From a virus: 64,000 bases of DNA. The stretch's first letter is position 1; every line of letters starts with the position of its first letter. Of the stretch, positions 34,943 through 43,822 are shown piece after piece. The position numbers and the translations under genes are program-made. The notes under the pieces are model-generated. The model worked only from the letters and a program-made list of their open reading frames with translations. It was not told where the DNA came from and searched no databases. The stretch lies in IMG/VR virus record IMGVR_UViG_3300032053_000025, positions 24,622 through 88,621 of that record; one strand, given 5' to 3'.

Positions 34943-36370
34943 TTATTTTTTTATTGCATTAACCAAATAAATTATATTCCCAGTTGGATTATCTTGTAAT
35001 CGCCATTCACCCTGCCAACCAAATTTATATATATCTTGAATATCTATCAAACTACCCAATCTTTCCTTAATTACTTGCTCATTATAAACTCTTAAATGAC
35101 TTTCATCCAAAAAATTGGGTACTGAAAATATTAACCTTTTTTCTTTAGGTATATTTGATAAAATCTTATAATCATCTAAATGCTCTAATACTTCGGTGGC
35201 AATATAGGTATCATATTCGCCTTCATAATTTGATTTATCATAAGCATTACCCACAACAACTTGAGGACTATTGGCAATTTTAACTGCTTCGTGTGAGAAA
35301 TCAAACCCGTTATAATTTTTAATAAAATTTTTTAAATTTGCAATTCCACATCCGATATCTAAACATCTATCTTCGCCAACTAACTGCCCTATTTTATTGT
35401 ACAGATGGTAATACCTAGACATGTCTGAAGAATTTGCAAATAATTTGTCATAATAATCCGATTTTTTTTCAACTTTAGATCGTATAGTTAATACGTTATT
35501 ATTGGTTGCTAATTCTGCATATTCTAACCATTTAATCCGGTTATTCGGTCCACATAACTCTGCCATAAATTCTATGGCTTCTTTAAAATCTGCGTTTACT
35601 TTAATTGCTTGTAAGCAGGCATCCTTGGCCTCATCATTTTTGTTAAGTGCCCAATAACATCTAGCCAACATTAACCAGGCTTCTGCCCATTCGGGGGGCC
35701 AATTTGTCCGGGTCAAATAATCTTTATACCAGTAAATTGCAGTAATCCAATCCTTACGATACCAAAATTCCCGCGCCAGATAGAAACATTCACGAATCAG
35801 ATTAGGATTATTACTTAATTCTTGTTTCAATATCCTTAATGCTCTATCAGGATCGTGTTGATGTGCCTTGCTATAGCCAAAGGTAATTTTTATATCCGAC
35901 TTGTTATTATCGGTATAACTCAAATAATTATGAATGTTACCTTTCCAATATACTTCTGGGCATCGCTTGAATAATCGAGGAAAATAAAATTGGTCGCCCG
36001 TTATATTGGCTTCCATTATACAATTAATAGTTTTTTGATTGTGTGATTCCGCAAATTCTATTGCCTTGCGGATTTTTAGTAGCCCTCCGATTTCGAGAGA
36101 TTCATCTGCATCAATGCTAAGGATAAAATCGGTATCGGCTTTGGATAAAATAAAATTGCGGGCGGAACAAAATGAATCGTGCCAAACATCCTCGGTATAA
36201 ATATTATCGGTATATTTCTTTGCTATTTCAATAGTATTATCTTGGCTGCCGGTGTCTGAAATATAGAGTGCATCTGCCTCTTTTATACTTTCAAGGCACT
36301 TGGCCAGACATTCCGACTCATTTTTTACAATTAGGCACACACCAATAGTAAGCTTTTTATTTTGTTCCAT
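34943..36370 (-). CDS. glycosyltransferase (GT2)-TPR-methyltransferase fusion
   Basis: 475 aa. Residues 5-120 are GT2: TIGVCLIVKNESECLAKCL, ISDTGSQDNTIEIAKKY and FILSIDADESL (DxD). Residues about 185-270 are TPR-like (WITAIYWYKDYL, AWLMLARCYWALNKNDEA). Residues about 320-475 are a class I methyltransferase: CLDIGCGIANLKNF, YIATEVLEHLDD and LIFSVPNF. No clear ribosome binding site precedes the ATG. It sits between two fibre genes in the structural operon. GT2-TPR proteins often act on surface or protein glycans, so virion glycosylation is a reasonable inference. Confidence 0.8.
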   Translation of the reverse strand: MEQNKKLTIGVCLIVKNESECLAKCLESIKEADALYISDTGSQDNTIEIAKKYTDNIYTEDVWHDSFCSARNFILSKADTDFILSIDADESLEIGGLLKIRKAIEFAESHNQKTINCIMEANITGDQFYFPRLFKRCPEVYWKGNIHNYLSYTDNNKSDIKITFGYSKAHQHDPDRALRILKQELSNNPNLIRECFYLAREFWYRKDWITAIYWYKDYLTRTNWPPEWAEAWLMLARCYWALNKNDEAKDACLQAIKVNADFKEAIEFMAELCGPNNRIKWLEYAELATNNNVLTIRSKVEKKSDYYDKLFANSSDMSRYYHLYNKIGQLVGEDRCLDIGCGIANLKNFIKNYNGFDFSHEAVKIANSPQVVVGNAYDKSNYEGEYDTYIATEVLEHLDDYKILSNIPKEKRLIFSVPNFLDESHLRVYNEQVIKERLGSLIDIQDIYKFGWQGEWRLQDNPTGNIIYLVNAIKK

Positions 36371-36448
36371 AAAATATTAAAGCATATATTGCCAATTATA
36401 GTTTTATAAAATTGTTCCCAATAAACACGATTCCGATTTGCTAAAGAA

Positions 36449-37024
36449 TTATGTGGTAGAAATAATTAAGCAGCCATAGTCAGAAGAATACGTAGCACCC
36501 GGCCCAGTTTGGCCTTGGGGCCCTGTAATACCAATAGTTCCTCGATCCCCTTTACTTCCTTTGGTACCCTGTATGCCCTGAGATCCTAATGTACCTCGAT
36601 CTCCCTTAGTTCCCTGAATACCTTGAGAACCCAAGGTACCTCTATCGCCCTTACTACCTTTGGTGCCTTGAATTCCGGCAGTCCCTTGTATACCTTGGGA
36701 CCCTAAAGTTCCTCTATCACCTTTGGTGCCTTGAATACCCTGTTGGCCCAAATATTCTGCCCAAGTAGTGCCACTAGTACAATGATAATACTTATCTTCG
36801 TCGTCTACCCATACTATCATACCTTCCAAAGGTGTGTCATAAAGAAAAGAAGTAGCCGCTACATTACAATAAGCTATCTGTCCTACATTTGCGCCATCAG
36901 TAAGTAAATACCTATCACCTTTTGCGGCTGCTCCAGTTAAACTAATTAATCCTGCCGCTGTAACTCTGTCCTTCACACTTGGTTGCCAAACAAAATTTTC
37001 TAAAACGGGTACTCTGTAACTCAT
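36449..37024 (-). CDS. collagen-like fibre protein with DUF2793-type anchor
   Basis: 191 aa. Residues 1-92 (MSYRVPVLENFVWQPSVKDR, LEGMIVWVDDEDKYY) match the anchor of the 568-aa fibre. Residues about 93-180 are collagen-like G-x-y triplets (GQQGIQGTKGDRG and so on), interrupted rarely. A short C-terminal cap (YSSDYGCLIIS) follows. Such triplets form trimeric shafts on tail fibres or capsids. Confidence 0.75.
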   Translation of the reverse strand: MSYRVPVLENFVWQPSVKDRVTAAGLISLTGAAAKGDRYLLTDGANVGQIAYCNVAATSFLYDTPLEGMIVWVDDEDKYYHCTSGTTWAEYLGQQGIQGTKGDRGTLGSQGIQGTAGIQGTKGSKGDRGTLGSQGIQGTKGDRGTLGSQGIQGTKGSKGDRGTIGITGPQGQTGPGATYSSDYGCLIISTT

Positions 37025-37036
37025 ATTAATTCTCCT

Positions 37037-37234
37037 TTACTCCAAAATAAAAAACTTCAATATGGAATCATAGATTCCAGTTATCTTAGCATTCAAACTA
37101 TCTTTTACCAATTTTTCTGTAGGATAATGGGTATCATCTGGAGTGGCTTGGAAAGAAGAAACCTTGTTGGTTTTATCTTCCTTCCCATTAATATCCTGAA
37201 CTCCACTAGTTTTGCGAGTTAATATTGATTTCAT
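37037..37234 (-). CDS. small fibre-associated protein, 65 aa
   Basis: AAGGATAATCA before ATG. Contains SSFQATPDDTHYPTEKLVKD, a segment often found in phage tail-fibre proteins, followed by a short helix. Possibly a fibre trimerisation or chaperone fragment. Confidence 0.5.
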   Translation of the reverse strand: MKSILTRKTSGVQDINGKEDKTNKVSSFQATPDDTHYPTEKLVKDSLNAKITGIYDSILKFFILE

Positions 37235-37243
37235 TGATTATCC

Positions 37244-37573
37244 TTATTCGCACAAACCTTCACCAGCAATCTGGATTGAAGTTTTTGTAGATTTTAACCC
37301 TTGACGCAAGTCTAAACTTGCGTTCCATTGTAAGTCTATTTTAGCTTTACCTTCGGGAGGTAAAGATGTAGGTGCCGATAAAATTGAAATTTCGGCATTA
37401 TTTAACGTTACTTTGATATTGATAATTGGGATAAATTTACCTCTATCATCCTTTTCATCGTTTAGAATGTAGACTGACAAATTTGATTGAGTGCCTGCTG
37501 GCACTACACCAAATGTAATCTCATCATCTAAAGAGATTTCTTCAGTATATTGGCTGTCTTTATAGAGTTTCAT
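37244..37573 (-). CDS. Ig-like virion protein, 109 aa
   Basis: GAGGACAAATA before ATG, overlapping the portal stop by one base. All-beta sequence with ITFGVVPAGTQSNLSVYIL and APTSLPPEGKAKIDLQW, typical of Ig-like or ASPM-type sandwiches. Likely a capsid decoration or fibre domain. Confidence 0.5.
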   Translation of the reverse strand: MKLYKDSQYTEEISLDDEITFGVVPAGTQSNLSVYILNDEKDDRGKFIPIINIKVTLNNAEISILSAPTSLPPEGKAKIDLQWNASLDLRQGLKSTKTSIQIAGEGLCE

Positions 37574-39645
37574 TATTTGTCCTCTTTTTTATTCAAGGAT
37601 TGTAAATAGTCGATTAATTGGGTTTGTTTTGCCATTAATGCAGCCTTCGCCTTCTGGAACAATCCCGCTTCTTCCGCTTTCTTTAAATTTCTTACTTGGC
37701 TCCATGCAACCTTAAATGAATATGCCTCGATTTTCTTGTTGTTGCCGGGAAATTTCTTTTGAGCAGACTTCCATGCAGAATTAAATACCTGCATGAATTT
37801 TCGTTGGCCCTCAATTCCTAATTCGGTCTGAACTGCTTGAGGAAGCTCAGCAATATTTTGATATGGGGCTCCAGCAAGTTCCAACTCTTTCTGAGCCCGA
37901 TCTAATAACCATTTTTTAGCTTTTTTGATATCCCAATCATTCTGCTTATTGAAGATAAAAGACTGGATCTCAACTTTCTCCGAATCAATTCGTTTAGCGA
38001 CCAAGGCAGAAATTCCTAACTCTGCATCAATAACTTCGGTCTTAAATGATTCTTTGTCACATTCTTTTGGATCGATTTGTCGCACACGAATATAGTTGGT
38101 AGTGCTAAAATCTCTCTTCCATTTGGCGACTGAAAAATTCTCCTCAATCTCTTCATCACCATATAAAACATCATCGTCTAAATATTCTCCCTCAGAACTT
38201 TGAGGCTGTAAGGATGCTTGCTTAAAATTCATTTTTTCTGGGCCCTGCTTACTTTCGGGCATTTTCTCAACTTTATCGGGATACTGTTTTTGTCTTAATA
38301 TTTCCTCACCGGTAACATTTTGTTCGTTGTTCTGGGTAATCTTCGCGTACATAAAATATTCGTCCCCTTGCTTGGATTCCCTTAAACGATACCGTCTTTC
38401 CAACTCATAATCAACTTGTCCCTTAGAAGTAATAAAATCAGCAGTCTCATTAGAAATCAATCCTCTATCCGACATACTTCTCATCATTGTACAGAAAGCA
38501 TCCGACATAAATTCCGTAACCGGCTTATAGCCAACAATCCACTTCTTAGAATTAGATTTAGTCGAATTTACATTCTTCTCTTTAATCAACGATATTAAAT
38601 CATTTAAAATTGCGGCGAAATCTTTAATCCCAGTATTAACTTCTTTCATAAAAACTAAAGGCGATAATACACTTTCTCTTCGGCTTGCGGACGAAATATC
38701 CACGACCTCTACAAATCCGAACCCTGCCAATATATTCTTCTCAGCAGAAGTAAATAAAGCCTGTTTAAACATAGGTTCAACTTCGGGAATAATCTGATTA
38801 ATTTTCTCACCAAAATTCCCGACCCTTAATGGCATTTTATTCGATAACTGCAATCCATCGTTCCCATTAACATCAAATCGATTTACTTTATCCATCATTT
38901 CTTGTAAATCATTTTTGATTACTTTTAATTCTTCTTTACTCCAAGTAATCCCGGCCTTTAATAAATCGGGATCCCCCTCTAAAACCTGTAGCATATAAGG
39001 TATAACTTTTTCAACAAGATTTATTTCCTTGTCTTTTAACATATCTATAATTTTCCAGTTTTTATAAATGCCACGTCTAAATAAAAATGGTACTGGATAT
39101 TTATCGAAAATTCTAACCCCGGGCTTATATAAGAAGTGAGATTCTGCTTCAATTGGTTCTCTATCCTTAACATCTGAACCTATAAAATAATCGTAAGCAA
39201 ATAAATCCTGTTTGCCAGTTTTTTCCTTGTCCTCTGCATACACACTTCCACCATCTGCAAAAACCATAGAAACAGGTAAATTTATACCATCAATTTCTTC
39301 CCATTTAAGAATCTTCAATACTGGGAAGGATGCACATTTCCATAATTCTTTATAATACTCTTTCTGTAATCCTCTTAAACCAACTTCAATACCCATACCT
39401 CGATATTCTTTGTTAATTTTCTCCAACCAATTTTCATTTAAGGTTTTGTCTAAGGCTTGGGTATCAGTATCAATAAACATATCAACTGTAGCGCAACCAA
39501 CCATAAAATCGCATAAAGAATCTACAATCCCCGAAGTATCAGAAGAAGTCATGGCTAAAGCCAATTTGGCCTGGGCATGGAATTCCGTTTCCATCATCAC
39601 AGACCTAAACAATAAATGATACATTAATGATGCTAAATTTTGCAC
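37573..39645 (-). CDS. portal protein with C-terminal ChaB-like domain
   Basis: 690 aa, GTG start with AAGGAGTATATT. The N-terminal 440 residues are portal-like: SLCDFMVGCATVDMFIDTDT, GLQKEYYKELWKCASFPVLK, and a stem/clip region ending before TADFITSKGQVDYELERRYR. Residues about 510-590 form a separate alpha/beta unit. Residues 594-653 (PYQNIAELPQAVQTELG, FNSAWKSAQ, SFKVAWSQVR) match ChaB. The gene follows the large terminase with one small gene between them, as portals do. Confidence 0.78.
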   Translation of the reverse strand: MQNLASLMYHLLFRSVMMETEFHAQAKLALAMTSSDTSGIVDSLCDFMVGCATVDMFIDTDTQALDKTLNENWLEKINKEYRGMGIEVGLRGLQKEYYKELWKCASFPVLKILKWEEIDGINLPVSMVFADGGSVYAEDKEKTGKQDLFAYDYFIGSDVKDREPIEAESHFLYKPGVRIFDKYPVPFLFRRGIYKNWKIIDMLKDKEINLVEKVIPYMLQVLEGDPDLLKAGITWSKEELKVIKNDLQEMMDKVNRFDVNGNDGLQLSNKMPLRVGNFGEKINQIIPEVEPMFKQALFTSAEKNILAGFGFVEVVDISSASRRESVLSPLVFMKEVNTGIKDFAAILNDLISLIKEKNVNSTKSNSKKWIVGYKPVTEFMSDAFCTMMRSMSDRGLISNETADFITSKGQVDYELERRYRLRESKQGDEYFMYAKITQNNEQNVTGEEILRQKQYPDKVEKMPESKQGPEKMNFKQASLQPQSSEGEYLDDDVLYGDEEIEENFSVAKWKRDFSTTNYIRVRQIDPKECDKESFKTEVIDAELGISALVAKRIDSEKVEIQSFIFNKQNDWDIKKAKKWLLDRAQKELELAGAPYQNIAELPQAVQTELGIEGQRKFMQVFNSAWKSAQKKFPGNNKKIEAYSFKVAWSQVRNLKKAEEAGLFQKAKAALMAKQTQLIDYLQSLNKKEDK

Positions 39646-39657
39646 AATATACTCCTT

Positions 39658-39930
39658 TTAACGGCAATTATTGCAAACCGCTATTTCTTTTGCTATTTCA
39701 GATCCTTTAGTTACAAAATCTTTTAAGATTTCATATTTTAATGTTAAGAGTTCTGCCTTTGCTAAATTGCGTTCCTCAATAGAATTGAAATTGCTTACCG
39801 ATTTTTTATGAGTGAGGGGATGTTTGGTTACTAAATGGTAATAAATTTTGTTGCGAGTTTTGATAACTTTGCGAATTATTGGTGTATAATCTTCGACTAT
39901 GCTGGTGCAAGATTGACACTTGTAAGACAT
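39658..39930 (-). CDS. small zinc-ribbon protein, 90 aa
   Basis: TGGAGGTTGT before ATG. One Cys pair at each end (CQSC near residue 5; CNNC at the C-terminus) around a helical middle, so the termini could be joined through one zinc. Lies between terminase and portal genes. Role unknown. Confidence 0.55.
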   Translation of the reverse strand: MSYKCQSCTSIVEDYTPIIRKVIKTRNKIYYHLVTKHPLTHKKSVSNFNSIEERNLAKAELLTLKYEILKDFVTKGSEIAKEIAVCNNCR

Positions 39931-39942
39931 ACAACCTCCATT

Positions 39943-41589
39943 TTAAACGCCCGTTTTACAGTGGCGTTTTTGTACTTCTGATTCCGGCGTTGAAAAGCCG
40001 GCGAATTCTATTAGGAATTCTGCGATGGAAAAAACTTCGATACTTTGATATAAATGGTCTTCTTTTGCTATACAAACAAAAACCACTCCATCTGATCGGA
40101 CCATCGATACTACTTTTTGAATTTGCTCATCAAATTTATAATCTAGAGGCATAAACAAAAATCCATTATAAGCCAAATGGCAGAATCGTTCATGAGCCCA
40201 AAATTTCATTTTCTCGAATCGCTTGATTAGTTGGTGATTCTCGTCCCGTTTAGGTTTTCCATCATCGTCAAGAACATAACCGACTTCAATGTTCTCATTA
40301 AATGAAACCCGGATTAATTTTTTATTATCAATTTCAGGGTCTGCCTCTAAACTATTTAATATGCTACGGCCACATCCATCAGTACTATCTATCGATATAT
40401 ACGGTGCCTTAAATTTCTCATATAAAAATTTAAAAATTGGTTCTTGCTCAACATTAGTAAGCCCACGTAAAGTTATATTATAAAGATATCTCCATTTCTT
40501 ATTTACTAACGCCCATACCATAATTTCTGTGATTCCAATATCACTAATATCGGCAGATACTATTATTTTGTCGGCATTGGGTGGTCGATCTACGATAATT
40601 CTATGTTTGTAAAGAAAAAAATTCTTTTTATTTAATTCATAGTTCTTTATTGTATTGGCTTCGTCTAATTCCCCGTTAGCTTTATGCGGATACACCAAAT
40701 CCCGCAACCTTTGCATATCAAAAGCTACTTCGGTATTTTGAATAACTTCTCCATCCACATATATCTTGAACGGAATACTTAATTCTCCACCATATTTTTT
40801 AATAGCATTTTGTCTTTGTTTCAAATTAAAGTCGGGATTTATCATCTGTGGAAGATTTAATACTCTTCCTTTTTTTCTATTCTCAACATCATAAAACTGT
40901 TTACCTGCTGGGGATAAATCCGTAAAATCGGTCATTCCACTTACTCGAAATACCGTTCCGGCAGAATGAATTGAATCTTGCCGTTTTTCATAAACTATAT
41001 CTGACTCTAAACTAGCTTCTTCGACCACAAGCCGTTTGAAATGTTTTTGCAAAAACTGGTCGCCTGCTCGGGTTCCACAAGCGACATTCATGTTTACACT
41101 TTGTAAAACCGTTCCTAATTTGGTGGTAATATAATAACTACGATCAATAGAAGCAATAAAATGCTCCAAAATTGGATGACTTTCAAAAGCTTTAACAATG
41201 GGTTCTAGTGCACCTTTTAAATGCCCCATATCAAAAGAACTGAACCCCATCGATTCGTTGACGGCAAATAAAATATAGAGGCAGGAATCTATTTTCGAAA
41301 TAAAGGCGGTCTTGCCGTAATTCCTAGCCGCAAAATTATAAATCGAACCACAATTACTCCGCATTTCCATTTTTTCTTGTTCGGATAAATTAGTGCCCTC
41401 TAAGGCCAAACCATACTCATGTGATAGCAATGGAAATTGACCTAAGCGAGTCTTAACAAATTTATCCTCGGAGAACGATGTAAGGTTATCTACACTTGAA
41501 AATAAAGTTTCAGCGAGTGCGATACTGTCGGTCATCGTTTCGATCATACGACGATCTTCGTCGGTCAAAATAATTTTAGGTTCAAGCAT
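39943..41589 (-). CDS. terminase large subunit
   Basis: 548 aa. ATPase: NFAARNYGKTAFISK (Walker A), KRLVVEEASL (Walker B with catalytic Glu), VFRVSGMTD (coupling motif). RNase H-like nuclease: IIVSADISDIG (first Asp), YISIDSTDGCG (second Asp), and IAKEDHLYQSIEVF (third Asp region). Normal length for the family. No strong ribosome binding site; translation may be coupled to the small zinc-ribbon gene just upstream. Confidence 0.9.
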   Translation of the reverse strand: MLEPKIILTDEDRRMIETMTDSIALAETLFSSVDNLTSFSEDKFVKTRLGQFPLLSHEYGLALEGTNLSEQEKMEMRSNCGSIYNFAARNYGKTAFISKIDSCLYILFAVNESMGFSSFDMGHLKGALEPIVKAFESHPILEHFIASIDRSYYITTKLGTVLQSVNMNVACGTRAGDQFLQKHFKRLVVEEASLESDIVYEKRQDSIHSAGTVFRVSGMTDFTDLSPAGKQFYDVENRKKGRVLNLPQMINPDFNLKQRQNAIKKYGGELSIPFKIYVDGEVIQNTEVAFDMQRLRDLVYPHKANGELDEANTIKNYELNKKNFFLYKHRIIVDRPPNADKIIVSADISDIGITEIMVWALVNKKWRYLYNITLRGLTNVEQEPIFKFLYEKFKAPYISIDSTDGCGRSILNSLEADPEIDNKKLIRVSFNENIEVGYVLDDDGKPKRDENHQLIKRFEKMKFWAHERFCHLAYNGFLFMPLDYKFDEQIQKVVSMVRSDGVVFVCIAKEDHLYQSIEVFSIAEFLIEFAGFSTPESEVQKRHCKTGV

Positions 41590-41597
41590 AATTATAT

Positions 41598-41759
41598 TTA
41601 GTCTTCTGAGCCGGCAAAGAGGTCCTTCAAAAATTGAGGTATCTCAACTTCACCGAATTGAGTATTGCAATTTAAGCATCTTCCATTAAAAAGAGTATGC
41701 TCTTGTTTACATCCTTTACATCTTCCGAAGCGATAATCGTTGTCTTTTTCTTTACACAT
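41598..41759 (-). CDS. small zinc-ribbon protein, 53 aa
   Basis: ATG at 41759 behind GGAGTAATTTG. Two Cys pairs (CKGC and CLNC about 16 residues apart, plus an N-terminal Cys) indicate a zinc ribbon; the C-terminus is acidic (FLKDLFAGSED). Ends eight bases before the terminase start, suggesting coupling. Confidence 0.65.
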   Translation of the reverse strand: MCKEKDNDYRFGRCKGCKQEHTLFNGRCLNCNTQFGEVEIPQFLKDLFAGSED

Positions 41760-41781
41760 CAAATTACTCCATTAATTGAGA

Positions 41782-42495
41782 TTATTGTAAAAGGTAAAAA
41801 TCTATAAGATCGTTATAAACTTTCCCAGTAACACTATCAGTAGCTAATTTAACAGTCAGCATATGCTTCCCATTCAATAAACCAGAAACATCAAATTCGC
41901 CATTTACCAACTCATAAACTAAAGACGAAGTTTCAACAGTCAGCCGAGGGGCAACTTCTGAATCAACAAATACTTTTAAATATCCAGTATCACCACTTTC
42001 TTGAACTTTCAATGAGGCGATTACTCTAACTTTTTTAGGTGCATATTTGCCCGTAACTTTAGATAAAGCAGTTTCAATAATTCCCACATCAGCAACACCA
42101 ATAACACACTGCTCCTCTTCTCCACCAACATAAGGTGTGGCTTTAACATCATCCTCACATTTAGCTAAGGTTACTAAACCATCTTTTAATTTTTCCACAT
42201 CATCAATGCGACCCAATTTGACATTCGGGAGTTCACCAGTAACTTTTAATGTAGCCAAATCCACCCCACCATCGGCTATTTTAGATCCACCAACGGCCCC
42301 ATCTTTAATTTTTGCAGCTTCTACTGCATCATCCGCTAATTTATCAACATTAACTGCACCATCGGCTAATTTTATTGCGGGCAATTCGCCCACAACTTTA
42401 ACTGAGGCCAAATCAATAGCACCATCAGCTAACATATCCGCGTTAATTGTTCCTGCCGCAATGAAGGCAGTTGAAACTTTTCTTAGATTTAACAT
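41782..42495 (-). CDS. tail-fibre-like protein with A-D-G-A-V repeats, 237 aa
   Basis: CGGAGG site. Residues 14-120 are repeats of about 11-14 residues (MLADGAIDLASVKVVGELPA, KLADGAVNVDKL and so on), typical of phage fibre shafts. Residues 130-237 form a C-terminal beta domain. Its location upstream of terminase shows that fibre genes are split between both ends of the packaging genes. Confidence 0.6.
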   Translation of the reverse strand: MLNLRKVSTAFIAAGTINADMLADGAIDLASVKVVGELPAIKLADGAVNVDKLADDAVEAAKIKDGAVGGSKIADGGVDLATLKVTGELPNVKLGRIDDVEKLKDGLVTLAKCEDDVKATPYVGGEEEQCVIGVADVGIIETALSKVTGKYAPKKVRVIASLKVQESGDTGYLKVFVDSEVAPRLTVETSSLVYELVNGEFDVSGLLNGKHMLTVKLATDSVTGKVYNDLIDFYLLQ

Positions 42496-42519
42496 TTTAT
42501 TTTTCCTCCGAAAAATTTT

Positions 42520-42879
42520 TTATCCTATTGCCCACAATCTAATTTTTCCGTGGGACTTCAAATATATCTTATTTCTTTCAATCTGATTAAATGGCAATGC
42601 TTCACCGGCATATAAAACTCCGTCCACTTTGTTGCCATCCCAACTAAATAAAAGAACATTTGCCGAATCGTTTGATATTTGCACATTAGAAGCACTGAAT
42701 CCAAACTCAATTAATTGCCATTGAGGGCCTTCTAAGTTATTTTCATCATACATTTCAAAAAACCAATTGGTGCCTAATGCCTGTTTGAGTTGCAAAAGTT
42801 GAGAAGCTACATTTAAGCCTTTATAAGAGGCATTGGTATCAACTTGCAGATTTTTTAGCAACTCATTATTAAGTTCCAT
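42520..42879 (-). CDS. hypothetical late protein, 119 aa
   Basis: Overlaps the preceding gene by 11 bases. Beta-rich with WFFEMYDENNLEGPQWQLIE and SNDSANVLLFSWDG; resembles small capsid or fibre accessory sandwiches. Unassigned. Confidence 0.45.
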   Translation of the reverse strand: MELNNELLKNLQVDTNASYKGLNVASQLLQLKQALGTNWFFEMYDENNLEGPQWQLIEFGFSASNVQISNDSANVLLFSWDGNKVDGVLYAGEALPFNQIERNKIYLKSHGKIRLWAIG

Positions 42880-43720
42880 CGGATTCTCTATCTGTAGATT
42901 CCATTAAAGGGTCTATATTCTCAGTGCAATAAAGCTTGCGTTCTAACCATTTTCCATAAGAGTCATCCTGGCATTGACTGCCAAGTAAAACTTTGCATAC
43001 ATCAAGTAAGGTTATTTTGGATTCTTTATATAAGTTCCACAGCCAATCATTAGCTAGAATTTTATCCCTGAAAAAACTGTGTTTGAGAACGTCGTATGCC
43101 TCTGGGCGAAGGAGAAATAATAATGGTTTCCCGCAACTTGGACACTCCTTGTATTTGGAAACCTGGTTCAGTTCTTCGCTCCAAATTTTCATTTTTTTCA
43201 ACCATTGATTCCACTCAACCAATGGATCGTTCTTCTTCTTCTCTTCCGATAGTCCCAACAATTTTTTAATTTCAATTACTTTAGTGGTAAGTTCGGCTAA
43301 CGATCTCAATTCATTAATTGGCACCCTGGGATTTGTACCATTTCTCTGTGCATCTATGGCTTCCCTATTAAGAAAAGTTTGAATTCTATGAATCTGGGTT
43401 TCAAAATTAATACATGATTTCAATAAATCTTTATCCGATTCATTGGTAATATTATTTCCAGTAATATATTTATTAAAAAGAGTTAACGCAAAGGCCGCCT
43501 CTTCAGAACCAACCCAAGTACCGACCTCATTAGTAACCATTTCAATAATCGTGGGTTCTGCCGGAGTTGCATTAACAATGGTTCCATATTTCATATTGAA
43601 TTTTTCTTTCGCCACTCGCTCAAATTCTTCTACCGGCAAATTTGCAAAGGCCGGGAACACTTTTAATTTGGCTTTATAAGATTCAAAACTAATATGGGCT
43701 TTTTCGATTTTTTTCTTCAT
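42869..43720 (-). CDS. putative terminase small subunit, 283 aa
   Basis: First gene of the late operon. Helical, with FANLPVEEFERVAKEKFNMK (possible DNA-binding helices), a central coiled coil, and one Cys pair (CPSCGKPLLFLL). Small terminases lie just upstream of the large subunit and are helical DNA-binding proteins, hence the suggestion; three small genes intervene here. No diagnostic motif. Confidence 0.4.
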   Translation of the reverse strand: MKKKIEKAHISFESYKAKLKVFPAFANLPVEEFERVAKEKFNMKYGTIVNATPAEPTIIEMVTNEVGTWVGSEEAAFALTLFNKYITGNNITNESDKDLLKSCINFETQIHRIQTFLNREAIDAQRNGTNPRVPINELRSLAELTTKVIEIKKLLGLSEEKKKNDPLVEWNQWLKKMKIWSEELNQVSKYKECPSCGKPLLFLLRPEAYDVLKHSFFRDKILANDWLWNLYKESKITLLDVCKVLLGSQCQDDSYGKWLERKLYCTENIDPLMESTDRESDGT

Positions 43721-43750
43721 TTTAAACTTAAATAGTGCAATGGGTTATAT

Positions 43751-43822
43751 AAAATAAAAAAGCCACTAAATATGCAAATTGGCATAGTTTCTTCCTATGC
43801 TAATTCACAGATCAAGTGGCTT
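43751..43822 (-). terminator. intrinsic terminator at the 3' end of the 1-kb RNA
   Basis: AAGCCACT (43760-43767) pairs with AGTGGCTT (43815-43822); inside it, GCATAG/CTATGC forms a second stem. On the minus strand the outer stem is followed by TTTTTATTTT. The next gene starts only about 30 bases further on. Confidence 0.75.
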
